From positions 618,501 through 682,500 of the forward strand of contig JACVTC010000074.1 of the NCBI GenBank assembly GCA_016946835.1: 64,000 nucleotides of DNA, written 5' to 3'. The notes under the pieces are model-generated. The model made no database searches and was not told where the DNA came from. It saw only the letters and a program-made list of their open reading frames with translations. This stretch comes from Neocallimastix lanati (nom. inval.). Taxonomy: Eukaryota; Neocallimastigomycota; Neocallimastigomycetes; Neocallimastigales; Neocallimastigaceae. How positions within the stretch are numbered: position 1 is the stretch's first letter; each line of letters begins with the position of its first letter. Positions 1 to 10,226 of the stretch are shown here, piece by piece. A program made the position numbers and the translations under genes.

Positions 1-59
1 ATGTATTTTATTATTAATGTATTGTTTTATATTTTTTATGTAAAGTTCTATAAAATAGA

Positions 60-440
60 ACTAAATAGATTAAATTTTAAATTTTATGATCGAAATAATT
101 TTCATTATTTTATTCTTTTATTTTCGATCATTATATTAGATTAAGTAATCGGTTAATTAAGGTTTTTCCAATTACTTCTTAAAAGTAATCGGTTTTACTT
201 AATTAACGCGATGATCGATATGGATAGAATATCGATCAAAAAACTTATCTAGGTTTTTCTTCTAGTCTTTTCCTAGATAAGAGATTTGTTAATATTAGAA
301 CCCCTTTTGATTTTAACCTTATTTTGACAAAAAAGTATAAATAAGGCTCTTGAGTTCTCTTTGAGAAATCAAGAGTTATTATTATAACAATTATAATATA
401 ATAATAATAACAATAAGTTTTAACATTTAAAATTTTTAAT
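60..440 (-). repeat. Dispersed repeat family D, inverted copy
   Basis: This segment is an inverted, diverged copy of about 2590-2900. Both contain the core AACTCTTGATTTCTC, a GATCGATATGGATAGAATATC block and the block TTATTCTTTTATTTTCGATC. Related sequence recurs at about 46690-47060 and 47690-47880. No reading frame is convincing. It may be an LTR or the end of a retroelement, but no TG...CA borders or target duplication could be fixed. The pair encloses tRNA-Trp and repeat E. Confidence 0.6.
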
Positions 441-672
441 AAATAATAAAACAAATTATTTTAATAAAACAAATTTTATAATTAAAACTTTTCCTTATCA
501 ATTTTAGTGTTTCGTCTATTATAATTCGTTATAATAAACTCGATAATTAGAAAGAACCATAGGTAAGTATGATTCTTTTCTAAACCTTTAATATTAGCAG
601 TTAGAGCTAATATTAATAATTAATAATTTAATTATAATTTTTCAATTAAATTATTACAATCTCCCAACGAAT

Positions 673-744
673 GGAGGGTTGGCGCAACGGTAGCGCGTCC
701 GCCTCCAGAGCGGAAGGTTGGGTGTTCGAATCACTCACTCTCCA
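673..744 (+). tRNA. tRNA-Trp (anticodon CCA)
   Basis: A full cloverleaf can be read. The acceptor stem GGAGGGT pairs with ACTCTCC (one G-T pair). The D stem is GCGC/GCGC. The anticodon stem TCCGC/GCGGA carries loop CTCCAGA, giving anticodon CCA at 705-707. The T loop TTCGAAT has stem GGGTG/CACTC, and A744 is the discriminator. There is no intron, and a T-rich stretch follows as a Pol III terminator. CCA is not encoded, as expected in eukaryotes. Its 3' end plus CCA would match the first nine bases (TGGTGGAGA) of the primer sites of Ty3 elements A and B, but the match stops there. Confidence 0.95.
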
Positions 745-789
745 AATTTTTATTTTTCAAATTTTTATTTTTTTTTTTTTAAATTTTTT

Positions 790-821
<32 letters not shown>

Positions 822-1189
822 TTTTTTTAGAGGTCTTTTTTTTCGTTTCGTCTGGTCACTTTACTGATAAGGATAAGAATAAAGATCTTTTTTAACTTTT
901 TATTTTTACTCATGTTCTATCCTCCCCTCTCTCTCTCTATCCTCAATTAAAAAAAAAAAAAAAAAATGTTTTTATATGTATGTATATAATACCATGGCAT
1001 TGTGTTTGCTTTTAAATTTTTTTTTTTTAAAATTTAATAATATTTAATTATAAAATTAATTATAATTAAATTATTAACTACAACTTAATAATAATTAAAT
1101 AATAAATTATTACATTACGTATAATAATTCTATTAAGAACTAACTCAAAATAGAATTATTAACTATAATGTCACGAATACTAGTGGATT
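745..1189. other. Low-complexity spacer with poly(T) and poly(A) tracts
   Basis: Long T runs lie at about 765-830 and an A run at about 950-966, followed by AT-rich sequence. I see no gene here. The short reading frame across the tRNA and the poly(T) is a by-product of composition. Confidence 0.6.
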
Positions 1190-2344
1190 TGAAGTTAAAA
1201 TTCACTATTAGATCAATTGAAATTTAATTTAGTTATTGACAAAAATTATTTTAATTCGATTTTAATTATAAAAATAAATATTAGAAACATTAAAGAATTA
1301 GAAACCAAAGGGTTTGGACTTATTTATTAAAGATAATTTAATATAATTTAACCCTTAAGAATTTGATAAAAATAACATGAAGAATAACAATGATAACTCA
1401 ACAAATAATGGAAATATTATATCATGATTTCCCTCTAAAATTATATCCATTAGAAAGCTACGGTCGAGAACTACAACATATGTTAAAATCAACTTTATTG
1501 GATAACTAGATAACGAGATATTGGACTTTAAAGATATTTAAATATAAAAATATAATTTAATTATTTAATCAAGACCCTAAATTATTAATTAAGAAATTTA
1601 TATTAGATAAATCTCTTAACTTGGAAATTATATTATTAATTTTTATTATTAATTAAAAATATAGAATTAGTTATTAGTAATAGATTTATATTATTTTAAA
1701 TAAGTTTTATAAGTTTTATATATTTTATTATTATATATTTTATTATTATATATTTTATTCAATTATTTTCTAAAAAATTCTAAGGAATTCTTTATCATTC
1801 TAAAGATTTCCGAAAGAGAATTTTTAATTAGTTTTAATATTTTATTTTATTTTATTTTATATTTTATTATTAAATTGTTTTATGAATAAGTTATTTAGTT
1901 ATTTTATTAAAAGATTCTTATCAATATTATTTTATTATTATATTTTTTATAGTTTATATACATGTATGAATATATTAAGATTAAAATGTATTAATTAATT
2001 ATATTGTTAATTATTATTTTAGGTTAGTATAAAAAGGATTTGAAATTCCATATTTTGAATTCTTTGTAAGATTATTAATTTAATTTAATGTGTTAACTTA
2101 AAGTTAATAAATTAATTATAACAATAAATAATTTTTTATATTAATCTTAGTTAAAATTTATTATTAAAATATATATTAAATAAAGTTCTAATAAAACATA
2201 AATTTTAAATATTGAAATCTTAATTATAAAACTTTGTGTGCTATTTATTATTTAAATTTAATTAAATTGTTATAATTAATAAAAAACATCTTGACCTGAC
2301 CAATTTAATCCAAACTAGGAAAGATATAGCAAGAATCTTACCTA
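1190..2344. repeat. Dispersed repeat family E, copy 1 (LTR-like, noncoding)
   Basis: About 1.15 kb is closely matched by 56774-57936, from TGAAGTTAAAATTCACTATT to GCAAGAATCTTACCTA. A TATA-like GTATAAAAAGG lies about three quarters along (near 2024), which is LTR-like. The 3' end is not CA and no flanking duplication was found, so solo-LTR status is unproven. No coding potential was seen. Confidence 0.6.
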
Positions 2345-2429
2345 CTACTACAAAAAACCTTTACATACAACTTAACGACTAATTCATTAAGTTGAGAAAA
2401 TAGAAAATAAAATAAAATAATTTTTTTAC

Positions 2430-2900
2430 CTATAGAGTTTATTATAAAATTAATTATAATAATAACACGAGAAGCAAAAGAAGAATTATTTATATAAATT
2501 TGATTTTAAAAATATGTTTGTTTGAATAAAATATTTTATTAATTTATTAAAGTTAAAAATATAAAATTGTTACTATTATAACTATGTTTTTATAATAATA
2601 ACTCTTGATTTCTCAAAGAGAACTCAAGAGCCTTATTTATAATTTTTTATAAAAATAAGATTAAATAAGAAAGGATTTTCTTATCTTAACAAATCTCTTA
2701 TCTAGGAAAAGATTAGATAGAAAAACCTAGATAAGTTTTCGATCGATATTCTATCCATATCGATCATCGCATTAATTAAGTAAAACCGATTACTTCTAAA
2801 AAGTAATTGGAAAAAATCTTAATAAACCGATTTTCCAATCTAATCTAATGATCGAAAATAAAAGAATAAAATAATAAAAGATATTTCGATCATATAATTT
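2430..2900 (+). repeat. Dispersed repeat family D, direct copy
   Basis: This is the reverse-complement partner of 60-440, strongest from about 2590 to 2890. It shares the preceding GAGTTTATTATA motif with related copies near 46695 and 47690. Together with 60-440 it forms an imperfect inverted repeat about 2.2 kb apart. Confidence 0.6.
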
Positions 2901-3196
2901 ATCCTTATATTAAAAATATAAAATTAAATAGTAAATAAAATACAGAATACATTATAAAATACAGAATACAATACAATACAGAATACATTAGTTACAGTAG
3001 AGAAATTAATATATTGTAAATATATCATTTAAAATTAATTAAATAAATTTTGTTAAATTAATGAATATTTAAAATTAAATTAAATAAATTTAATGAATAA
3101 ATATTATATGTAATTAAATAAAGTTATAGTTATAATAACTTAACTAAGAAAATATAATTATTTGTTAGCAAATAATTATAGATTCTTACATTGCGG
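2901..3196. other. AT-rich spacer before Ty3 element A
   Basis: It holds short TACAGAATACA-type tandem repeats at about 2940-2995 and otherwise featureless AT-rich DNA. No gene was seen. Confidence 0.5.
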
Positions 3197-3742
3197 TGCG
3201 ATGCACCCATAAAAATATAAAATTCAGAGTGAAGAATATGATATTAAAATAGTTTTATAGATTAGATTATTAATAAATTATATAAAAAAAAAAAAAAAAA
3301 AAAATTTTTTTATTAATTAAAAAAAAAAAAAAAAAAAATTTATTAAATATATTTAGGATGTATATATTAAAAATGATTTATATAAACAAATTAAAATAAT
3401 AATAATAATAATAATTAGAAATAGAGGTGTTTATAATTAGGAGATACATAATATTTCAAGAACGGAGTTAGGATTAAAAATTATAGAGTTATAAAAGAGA
3501 TAATTAATAATTTAATATCCTATATATTGAAATATGAATTTTAGAATTATAAATAAAATATTTTATTGTATTAAAAAAAAAAATTGTTCTTAAAAAAAAA
3601 AAAGAAAGGAAGATAAAAAAAAAGAGGAATAAATAAAAGTTCTAAATAATAATAAGAAATAAAAGAAATAAATTTTGTGTTATTCAATTTAGAATAATTT
3701 ATCTTAACCAGAGAAGTGTCAAAAGCCCAAGGTACAACAACA
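3197..3742 (+). repeat. Left (5') LTR of element A
   Basis: It matches 8995-9554 from TGCGATGCACCCATAAAAAT to about TACAACAACA, with indels in the poly(A)/poly(T) tracts and some substitutions. The 3' border is judged from where the copies diverge. Confidence 0.8.
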
Positions 3743-3753
3743 CGTACCAAAAA

Positions 3754-3770
3754 TGGTGGAGAATCCGGGC
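3754..3770 (+). promoter_or_regulatory. Primer-binding site of element A
   Basis: TGGTGGAGAATCCGGGC follows the left LTR by about 11 bp and starts with TGG, as expected for pairing with a tRNA 3' CCA end. Element B has TGGTGGAGATATCGGGG at the same place. The primer tRNA must end in TCTCCACCA. Its identity cannot be settled here. Confidence 0.65.
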
Positions 3771-3993
3771 GTTGACACGTTAAGATAAATTGAAAATAAA
3801 ATGAATAAAAAAAAAATAAACAAATAAATAAATAAATATACATATATATAATTTACCTTATTATTAAATTAACATAATATAAAAATAAAAATTAAAATAA
3901 AAATAAAAATAAATAAATAAAAAAAATAAAAGTAAGCTAGTGATAATAATAATCATAATAATAAAAAATTAATAAAATATATTTATAAATCTC

Positions 3994-4029
<36 letters not shown>

Positions 4030-4034
4030 TAATA

Positions 4035-5225
4035 ATGGATTCACTAAAAATATATAAGGTTCTACCACTATTAGAAGATTATGACAACAACGTGGTAGAT
4101 TGGATTGAGGATCTTGGAAACCTAATGAGGGTCTGTAATATCAAAGACCCACAAAGAATATTTACTTGGGCTTGTGAGGCGGTGGATGCTAATACTAAGG
4201 CTGCTTTAAGGAGATTAATAGATAAGAAAAACAATGTATATCCCTCCTTAAAAGATATACAAAAAGCCATAGAAAAACACAAAGGAGTTACGGAGGGTGA
4301 TAAACTTGAATAATGAGACCTTGTAAATATGTAAGTTGAAGAAACAATTAAAAATTTCAATGATGGATACAGAAGATTATATCATGACCTTCCAAGAGAT
4401 TATTAAAAGATATTATTTGTTAAAAATTACAGAAATTCCATTAAGTCAAGAAACTTCGCATATTCTCAAGTATTCATTTTTAAATGTGAAAGTCTGAATG
4501 AAGTATATGAAATAGCTGAAACCGCAGAAGAAGCTGAAAAGGAATGGGAAAGAGCAACCTCTTCCAATCAAGAGAACTATCAACAAACCTATGGTTCCAG
4601 AAAAAAAATTTCCAATAACATATCTATACTTACTCAAAATATTGGGAATGTTAGGAGAAATAGAACTGTAACATTTAATTATTTTAATAATAATTCAGAG
4701 TTTAGTATGCCGACCAATAATGGGAATTTTAGAAATAGAATTCAGAACTACTTTCAATACAATAATCCAAACTCTAGAGACTACACTAATAATTATAACA
4801 ATTTTAAAAGGAACAAATATTTTGGAAATATATCTAATAATAATAGCAATAATTTAAATAGAATATATAATAATGGTAATAACTATAATAACAAGGAATA
4901 TGGTAATTTTCCCGTGAGACCTACACATTACTATAATAATAATAATAATTTCTCCACTATTTCTAATTTTAATTGTTACAATGAACCACTAAGAAGAAAT
5001 TATCAACAGAATAACAACGACGAAGTTATGAACGGTAATCCTAATAATAATCAAAGTCAAATTAATAAAGAGAGTACTGAAAGTGCTAGTCGAACTAAAG
5101 TGAATATTTATTGTCATCGTTGCTATCAAACTGGTCACAAAAGTAATAATTGTCCATATACATTTAAACAACTAGCTGATATGGAAGAGAAAGGCTTACT
5201 TCCCAAAAGAAATTTAAACTTGTAA
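4035..5225 (+). pseudogene. gag: Element A gag, interrupted by stops
   Basis: The frame encodes a Ty3-type Gag. The N-terminal capsid-like part (DWIEDLGNLMRVCNIKDPQR) is similar to the gag at 41.8 kb. An Asn-rich linker follows, then a zinc knuckle C-x2-C-x4-H-x4-C (CHRCYQTGHKSNNC) and the tail PYTFKQLADMEEKGLLP. Four in-frame stops lie between 4311 and about 4407 (TAA and TGA adjacent at 4311-4316, another near 4330, and one in DY*K). The frame itself is kept throughout. The gag stop TAA at 5223-5225 lies inside a frameshift signal. Confidence 0.85.
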
Positions 5226-5246
5226 ATGGGAGAAGGATAACTCCCA
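5213..5246 (+). promoter_or_regulatory. Putative -1 ribosomal frameshift signal, gag/pol of element A
   Basis: Slippery heptamer T TTA AAC (5213-5219, gag codons TTA AAC) is followed by the 7-nt spacer TTGTAAA, which contains the gag stop. Then comes a stem TGGGAG (5227-5232), an 8-nt loop and CTCCCA (5241-5246). The pol frame is -1 to gag and open from 5180, so a shift here joins Gag to Pol. The same layout occurs in element B and at 42829-42862. Confidence 0.8.
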
Positions 5247-8200
5247 GTAAACAAACCAACTTAATAAATTATAATATTAATACTAGTATTTTGGAAACAA
5301 ATAATAAAAAAAATTATATGAATAAAGATCAAAGTTTTAATAAACATGTGGAATTTAACGATATATGTGAAGTTAAATGTAGAGGTAATACAAATAATGA
5401 AAACGATGAAACTTTTGAGAATACTAGAATTGAAAATAAAAATATAAATATTAATAATGAAGTTAATAAAGAATGTATAAAATTAAATAGTTATAATAAA
5501 ACAAAAATTAATGATAATGATGATTCTATTTATAATGAATCAGAGGAAGTAAACTTTAATAGAAATGCACGTAGTAATTATTTTGATATTACGAGAACTA
5601 ATACTAACACCATAAATAACAATGTACTTGCAGCTACAAGAAAAGATAAAACCATAAAAGTTAAAATGAAGTCCCCGTATAAGCCTAAGGAAAATGTTCA
5701 ACTCAACAAGAATGAATCAATAAAAAGAAAGGATAAATTAATAGATAATCCCACTGCTATCAACACTAACGCCATGAAACATAATTCCACAATAAACGAT
5801 AATGCACTTACCAATAATAATGTGGAAATGGATGACGTCGAAGGAGAATATAACCACAAGCGTGATACAAGGGTGAAGAATTCAATTGAAATAACAAATG
5901 ATTATAAGAAGCAAGATCATAGAGCTAATGAAAAACAAATAGATAAAAAAAAACAGAGAAGTTGGAACAATTAGACGTTTCTATAATTAATGGGAAAAAT
6001 ATTTCAAATGCCAAGAGAAAGGCCAAAGAGGAGAGAATTAAAGAAATTAAAGAAAGTGTAGTACAAAACAGGAATGAAGAATCTAAACGAAAAATTTATC
6101 AAGTGGAAAGACATATTAGGTTAATGAAAGAATTTGAAAATTTTAAATTGGACGATTTAATAGGTGAAATAGCTTCGATTGAGGTTACCATTAAGTTAGT
6201 ACATTTACTCGATTTATTTCCTAAATTTAGGACAGCTTTTTCTCAAAAATTACGATTAGAACCCCCACTTGCTACAAATACAATTACCAATGTAATTACG
6301 GCCATCAATAAAAATAAGATTGTTAAAGTGAACGGATGGGTAGAAGGAGTAAATACGGATATTTTGTTAGATTCCTGCGCCAGTGTTAATATGGTATCAA
6401 GAGAATTTTTAAGGAAATTAAAATCCACCTTAAAACCAATAGGTAGAATAATGGAAACCATATTTCAAGCCTTCTCGAATACAAATACATATACTGACAT
6501 TTATAAATTGAAGATAAAAATTGGCTCTTATACATTCGAAGAAAAATTCCGTGTAATTGAAAAGAGTGACCTATTCGACTTACTTGTTGGGATCGATTCA
6601 TTAAAAAGAAATAGATTCATATTGGACTTTTTAAAGATAAACTGTATCTTATTGATAATTCTGATAATAATGTGGAGATTGCTCATCTTAGGTATGATAT
6701 TAAACTACCAACGAATTCTGATTCCGAAAGTGAAGAGCAAGAGGTTGAGAATCAAGAGGACGTCGAAGAGATAAATAATAGCGTACCTATGCTGTTAACA
6801 GTTAGGAAGAACAATAACGAACTTGAAGAGATAATGGAAGACTCCAAATCAACTATAATAGACCAAGAGGAGGTAGAATCTAAACAGGATATTATTAAGA
6901 AAATTGTTGAGGAAGTACCGGATAAATTTAAAAGCCGAGTGGATCGAATCTTTGAGGAGTATAAAGAAGTCTTAGCCATAAAAACTGACGATTTAGGGAA
7001 TACGAAGCTATTACCTCATAGAATAAATCTTCTACCAGGGATTACACCATTTAAGCAGAAACCATATAGATTGTCCCGTGTACATTTCAAGGTGTTGAAG
7101 GAGGAAATCAATAAATTAATCAAAAATAAACTAATAGAACCCTCAGATTCTGCTTGGGCTTCTCCTGTGATCTTAGTGGAAAAGAAAAACGGGAAATATA
7201 GATTGTGCATAGATTATCGTAAGTTGAATAATTGTACGATTAAGGATTCTTACGCGCTTCCTCGAATCGATGAAATTCTTTATGCCATTGGGAATACAGC
7301 TAAAATACTTACTACCTTAGATCTCTTTTCGGGGTACCAACAGGTACCCATGTTTGAACAAGATAAGGATAAAACAGCATTCACTACAATTTTTGGTAAC
7401 TATGAGTTTAATGTAATGCCATTTGGACTAACTAATGCTCCCGCTACCTTTCAACGGGAGATGAATAGAATTTTTTTTGAACTTATAGGGAACTGTATTT
7501 TTATTTATATCGATGATGTTATTATTTTTTCTGGCTCTTTTGAAAAACATTTGGAGGATATAGTAAAAGTCTTTAAAATTCTCAGAGAAAACAATTTAAA
7601 AATCAACATAGAAAAATGTCACTTCTTCCAAAAAGAAGTGGAATTGCTGGGTCATTTACTTAAGGTGGATGGATTAAAGCCGGTCCTTACTAAAGTTGAA
7701 GTAATAAAACGATGGTTACCTCCGAAAAATATTACAGAAGTGAGATCGTTTCTGGGTGCCGTTGGCTATTACAGGATGTTCATTCCGAACTTCGCTGCAG
7801 AAGCTACTTCCTTATTTAAATTATTAAAGAAAAATTCTAACTTTCACTGGGGCCCTGAGGAGGATCTATCTTTTCAAACATTAAAGGATAGATTAATAAA
7901 TGCTCCAGTCCTCTCATTACCAGATTATGACAAAGAATTTATTATCCGAACTGATGCATCAAGAAAGGGGATTGGAGGAGTTTTAATACAAAAGGATGAG
8001 GATGGAAATGAACATCCTTTACATTTTGTTAGTAGAACTTTGAAGTCGGCTGAACTAAATTACAATGTTACAGATCTAGAAGGACTTGCTGCTTTTTATT
8101 GTGTAAAAAAATTCAAACACTATATATGTGGCGGTAAACTTGAGCCGATATTAATAACAGATCACAAGCCATTAGTGGGATTCTTTAAGAATACGGAACC

Positions 8201-8596
8201 AACCTCCTCTAGACACACTAAATGGATAATTTGCAGCCTTTCGAACTCGGATTGAATGTGGGAAGAATAAACAAAAATGAAGATGAAGAAGAATATTGGA
8301 TGAGAAAATTTATTAATCACCATAAGTGGATAGAAGAGGCAATTAAAAATATTGAAACTTCTAACAATTTATGGATGGATAGACGAAAACAAATGAAGAG
8401 ATTGAGAGCTGATTTCAAACCGGGAGATCTAATTCTGATAAGAGCCTTTAATAGAAGGAAATTGGACCCTTACTTTATAGGCCTACTAAAAATTGTTAAG
8501 AAAGAATTAAATACTGTTATTGTTTGTGATCCAATTTCGGGAGAAATAGCTGAAAGAAATGTGCACCTCAAAAACATTATAAATAAAATAAAATAA
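5226..8596 (+). pseudogene. pol: Element A pol: protease, RT, RNase H, integrase tail
   Basis: The -1 frame gives an Asn-rich N-terminal region to about 5950. A frameshift in an A run near 5945-5953 leads to the protease (LLDSCASVNM, Asp codon at 6370), with Cys where retropepsins have Gly. A second frameshift near 6630-6650 leads to RT (LCIDYRKLN, YIDDVIIF) and RNase H (RTDASRKGIGG). At about 8225 the frame jumps from the RNase H end (SRHTKW) straight to an integrase C-terminal part (QPFELG... DPYFIGLLKIVKK). The zinc-binding and DDE core, present in element B, is therefore missing. This is a dead internal-deletion copy. Confidence 0.88.
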
Positions 8597-8601
8597 TAAT
8601 A

Positions 8602-8912
8602 AAAAAAAAAAAGATAAAAAAAATAATAATAATAATAAAAAAATATAGTAATATTAATTAAAAAAAAAAATATAAATATAAAAAATAAAAAAAAAAAAAA
8701 GAAAATAAAAAAAATAATAATAATAATAAAAAAATATAGTAATATTAATTAAAAAAAAAAATATAAATATAAAAAATAAAAAAAAAAAAAAGAAAATAAA
8801 AAAAATAATAATAATAATAAAAAAATATAGTAATATTAATTAAAAAAAAAAATATAAATATAAAAAATAAAAAAAAAAAAAAGAAAATAAAAAAAATAAT
8901 AATAATAATAAT
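8602..8912 (+). repeat. Tandem repeat in element A 3' region
   Basis: Just over three units of about 90-92 bp are arrayed between the pol stop and the purine tract. The landmark ATATAGTAATATTAATTA recurs near 8644, 8734 and 8826. The units are A-rich and noncoding. Confidence 0.85.
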
Positions 8913-8952
8913 AATATATTATTTCTAAGTTTCAATATTATTTCGTAATTTG

Positions 8953-8990
8953 TAGACTTCCATAGTATGTCTAAAATTAGTGGGGGCGTC
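8953..8990 (+). promoter_or_regulatory. Stem-loop and polypurine tract of element A
   Basis: TAGAC (8953-8957) pairs with GTCTA (8969-8973) around an 11-nt loop. Six bases later comes the G-rich tract GTGGGGGCG, followed by the right LTR. It is a weaker version of the hairpins found upstream of the polypurine tracts of the other elements. Confidence 0.55.
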
Positions 8991-8994
8991 TTGG

Positions 8995-9075
8995 TGCGAT
9001 GCACCCATAAAAATATAAAATTCAGAGTGAAGAATATGATATTAAAATAGTTTGATAGATTAGATTATTAATAAA

Positions 9076-9106
<31 letters not shown>

Positions 9107-9554
9107 TTTTTTTTATTAATTAAAAAAAAAAAAAAAAAGTTTATTAAATATATTTAGGATGTATATATTAAAAATGATTTATATAAACAAATTAAAATAA
9201 TAATAATAATAATAATAATAATTAGAAATAGGAGTGTTTATAATTCGGAGATACATAATATTTCAAGAACGGAGTTAGGATTAAAAATTATAGAGTTATA
9301 AAAGAGATAATTAATAATTTAATATCCTATATATTGAAATATGAATTTTAGAATTATAATAAATAAAATATTTTATTGTATTAAAAAAAAAAATTGTTCT
9401 TAAAAAAAAAAAAAAAGAAAGGAAGATAAAAAAAAAGAGGAATAAATAAAGTTCTAAATAATAATAAGAAATAAAAGAAATAAATTTTGTGTTATTCAAT
9501 TTAGAATAATTTATCTTAACCAGCGAAGTGTCAAAATTCCATGATACAACAACA
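8995..9554 (+). repeat. Right (3') LTR of element A
   Basis: Partner of the left LTR. It ends 16 bp before the discriminator base of the minus-strand tRNA-Val gene. Substitutions near its 3' end (TTCCATGATACAAC against GCCCAAGGTACAAC) show the copies have aged. Confidence 0.8.
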
Positions 9555-9570
9555 CATAAAAATTCAAATT

Positions 9571-9643
9571 TACCCGAACCCGGGTTCGAACCGGAGACCT
9601 TTTGCGTGTAAAGCAAACGTGATAACCACTACACTATTCGTGT
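9571..9643 (-). tRNA. tRNA-Val (anticodon TAC) with 5' end replaced by an LTR
   Basis: The sequence equals the intact tRNA-Val at 46502-46574 from nucleotide 4 onward: D arm, anticodon loop TTTACAC (anticodon TAC), T loop TTCGAAC, acceptor TTCGGGT and a following T5 terminator. Element B is inserted after nucleotide 3 of the gene. The first three bases (ATC in the intact copy) are now ACA from the LTR end (9641-9643), leaving A1-U72 and C2-G71 pairs and an A3-G70 mismatch. Both internal promoter boxes remain. The displaced original 5' end lies at 25327-25333. Confidence 0.85.
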
Positions 9644-9656
9644 TCGGTTATATAAG
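9641..9656 (-). repeat. Outer 16 bp of element B 3' LTR
   Basis: TGTTCGGTTATATAAG is identical to the start of the other LTR copy at 24223. It is cut from the rest of its LTR (17273-18431) by the nested chromovirus. The uninterrupted copy at 24223 serves as an internal empty site. Confidence 0.93.
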
Positions 9657-10215
9657 TGTAACAGATACATGGTAACTTCAAGCCTATCCAATGATAGTTC
9701 TTTGGTTACGTAACGTATCTCTAAACAGCTAGCAATTTCGGCTAATCAAATAAAATCTTTTATTACTTACGTACATTAAATTTTATTATTTTATAAATAA
9801 TTATATAGTTAAATATTTATTTAAATATATTTTATTTAGTGATTAGTAAACTAAGTTAAATTAAATTATTTACCAATCATAATATTATTGACATGTATAA
9901 ATAATAATTGAACTTGTAACTGTAACGCACTAGCGTTACTATTAACGTAAATTGTTATTATAAATATTAATATTATTTAAATAAAAATATAATTATTGAA
10001 TAAAAAATATTACTCAGTGTAAGCCCAGTAACTAATAACAAATCAAGTTATAAAGTGCTGCGCTATATTCTCGTGTAATAAGAAATAATAATTATAGAAT
10101 TAATTAAATTTAGTGTTTATTATTAACAACTCGAATAGAGAGGTGTTAAGTTATCTTAGCCTTTAAATTTAGTTATTATTCGTTATTTTAGTTAATAATA
10201 AACTTACCTTTTACA
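9657..10215 (+). repeat. 5' LTR of the chromovirus
   Basis: 559 bp, TGTAACAG...TTTTACA. It contains a TATAAATA box at 9896 and, at 9932, the likely transcript start with the self-primer. A GTAACGC/GCGTTAC hairpin (9922-9939, 4-nt loop) overlaps the start site. Confidence 0.95.
9896..9943 (+). promoter_or_regulatory. LTR promoter and self-primer (TATA box plus RNA 5' end)
   Basis: TATAAATA begins at 9896. The 11 bases AGCGTTACTAT (9932-9942) start 36 bp downstream and are complementary to 10216-10226, directly after the LTR. An RNA starting at 9932 could therefore fold back so that its first 11 nt prime minus-strand synthesis, as in Tf1 of fission yeast. The start site is inferred, not observed. 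Confidence 0.8.
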
Positions 10216-10226
10216 ATAGTAACGCT
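10216..10226 (+). promoter_or_regulatory. Self-primer binding site
   Basis: ATAGTAACGCT is perfectly complementary to 9932-9942, and pairing extends to 12 nt if the last LTR base is included. It begins at the first base after the LTR. No TGG-type tRNA site occurs here. Confidence 0.82.

Larger units (their letters stand above)
3197..9554 (+). mobile_element. Ty3/gypsy element A, degenerate
   Basis: Two direct LTRs (about 546 and 560 bp) flank a primer site, gag, pol and a purine-rich tract in Ty3 order (protease, RT, RNase H, integrase). It is related to minus-strand element B by gag zinc knuckle, protease motif, primer-site start and purine tract. It is dead: gag has four in-frame stops, pol has at least two frameshifts, and the integrase catalytic core is deleted. 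The right LTR ends 16 bp from the 3' end of a tRNA-Val gene. I found no convincing target duplication, so the exact borders are uncertain by a few bases. Confidence 0.85.

Noticed and set aside
671-895. Reading frame overlapping the tRNA-Trp and poly(T) tract
   Set aside because: It reads through a tRNA gene and homopolymers; the Phe-rich translation is a composition artefact.
60-2900. A DNA transposon with terminal inverted repeats around tRNA-Trp
   Set aside because: No transposase, no flanking duplication, and related family D copies occur singly elsewhere, so two independent inverted copies are more likely.
3571-3843. Minus-strand frames of about 90-100 codons at 3571-3843 and 9311-9616
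   Set aside because: They lie inside the two LTRs of element A and, in the second case, a tRNA gene. Similarity to each other reflects LTR identity, not a protein.
3180-9565. A target-site duplication for element A
   Set aside because: Several border choices were tried. The flanks (TTGCG/CATTG and CATAA) do not match, so borders are left approximate.
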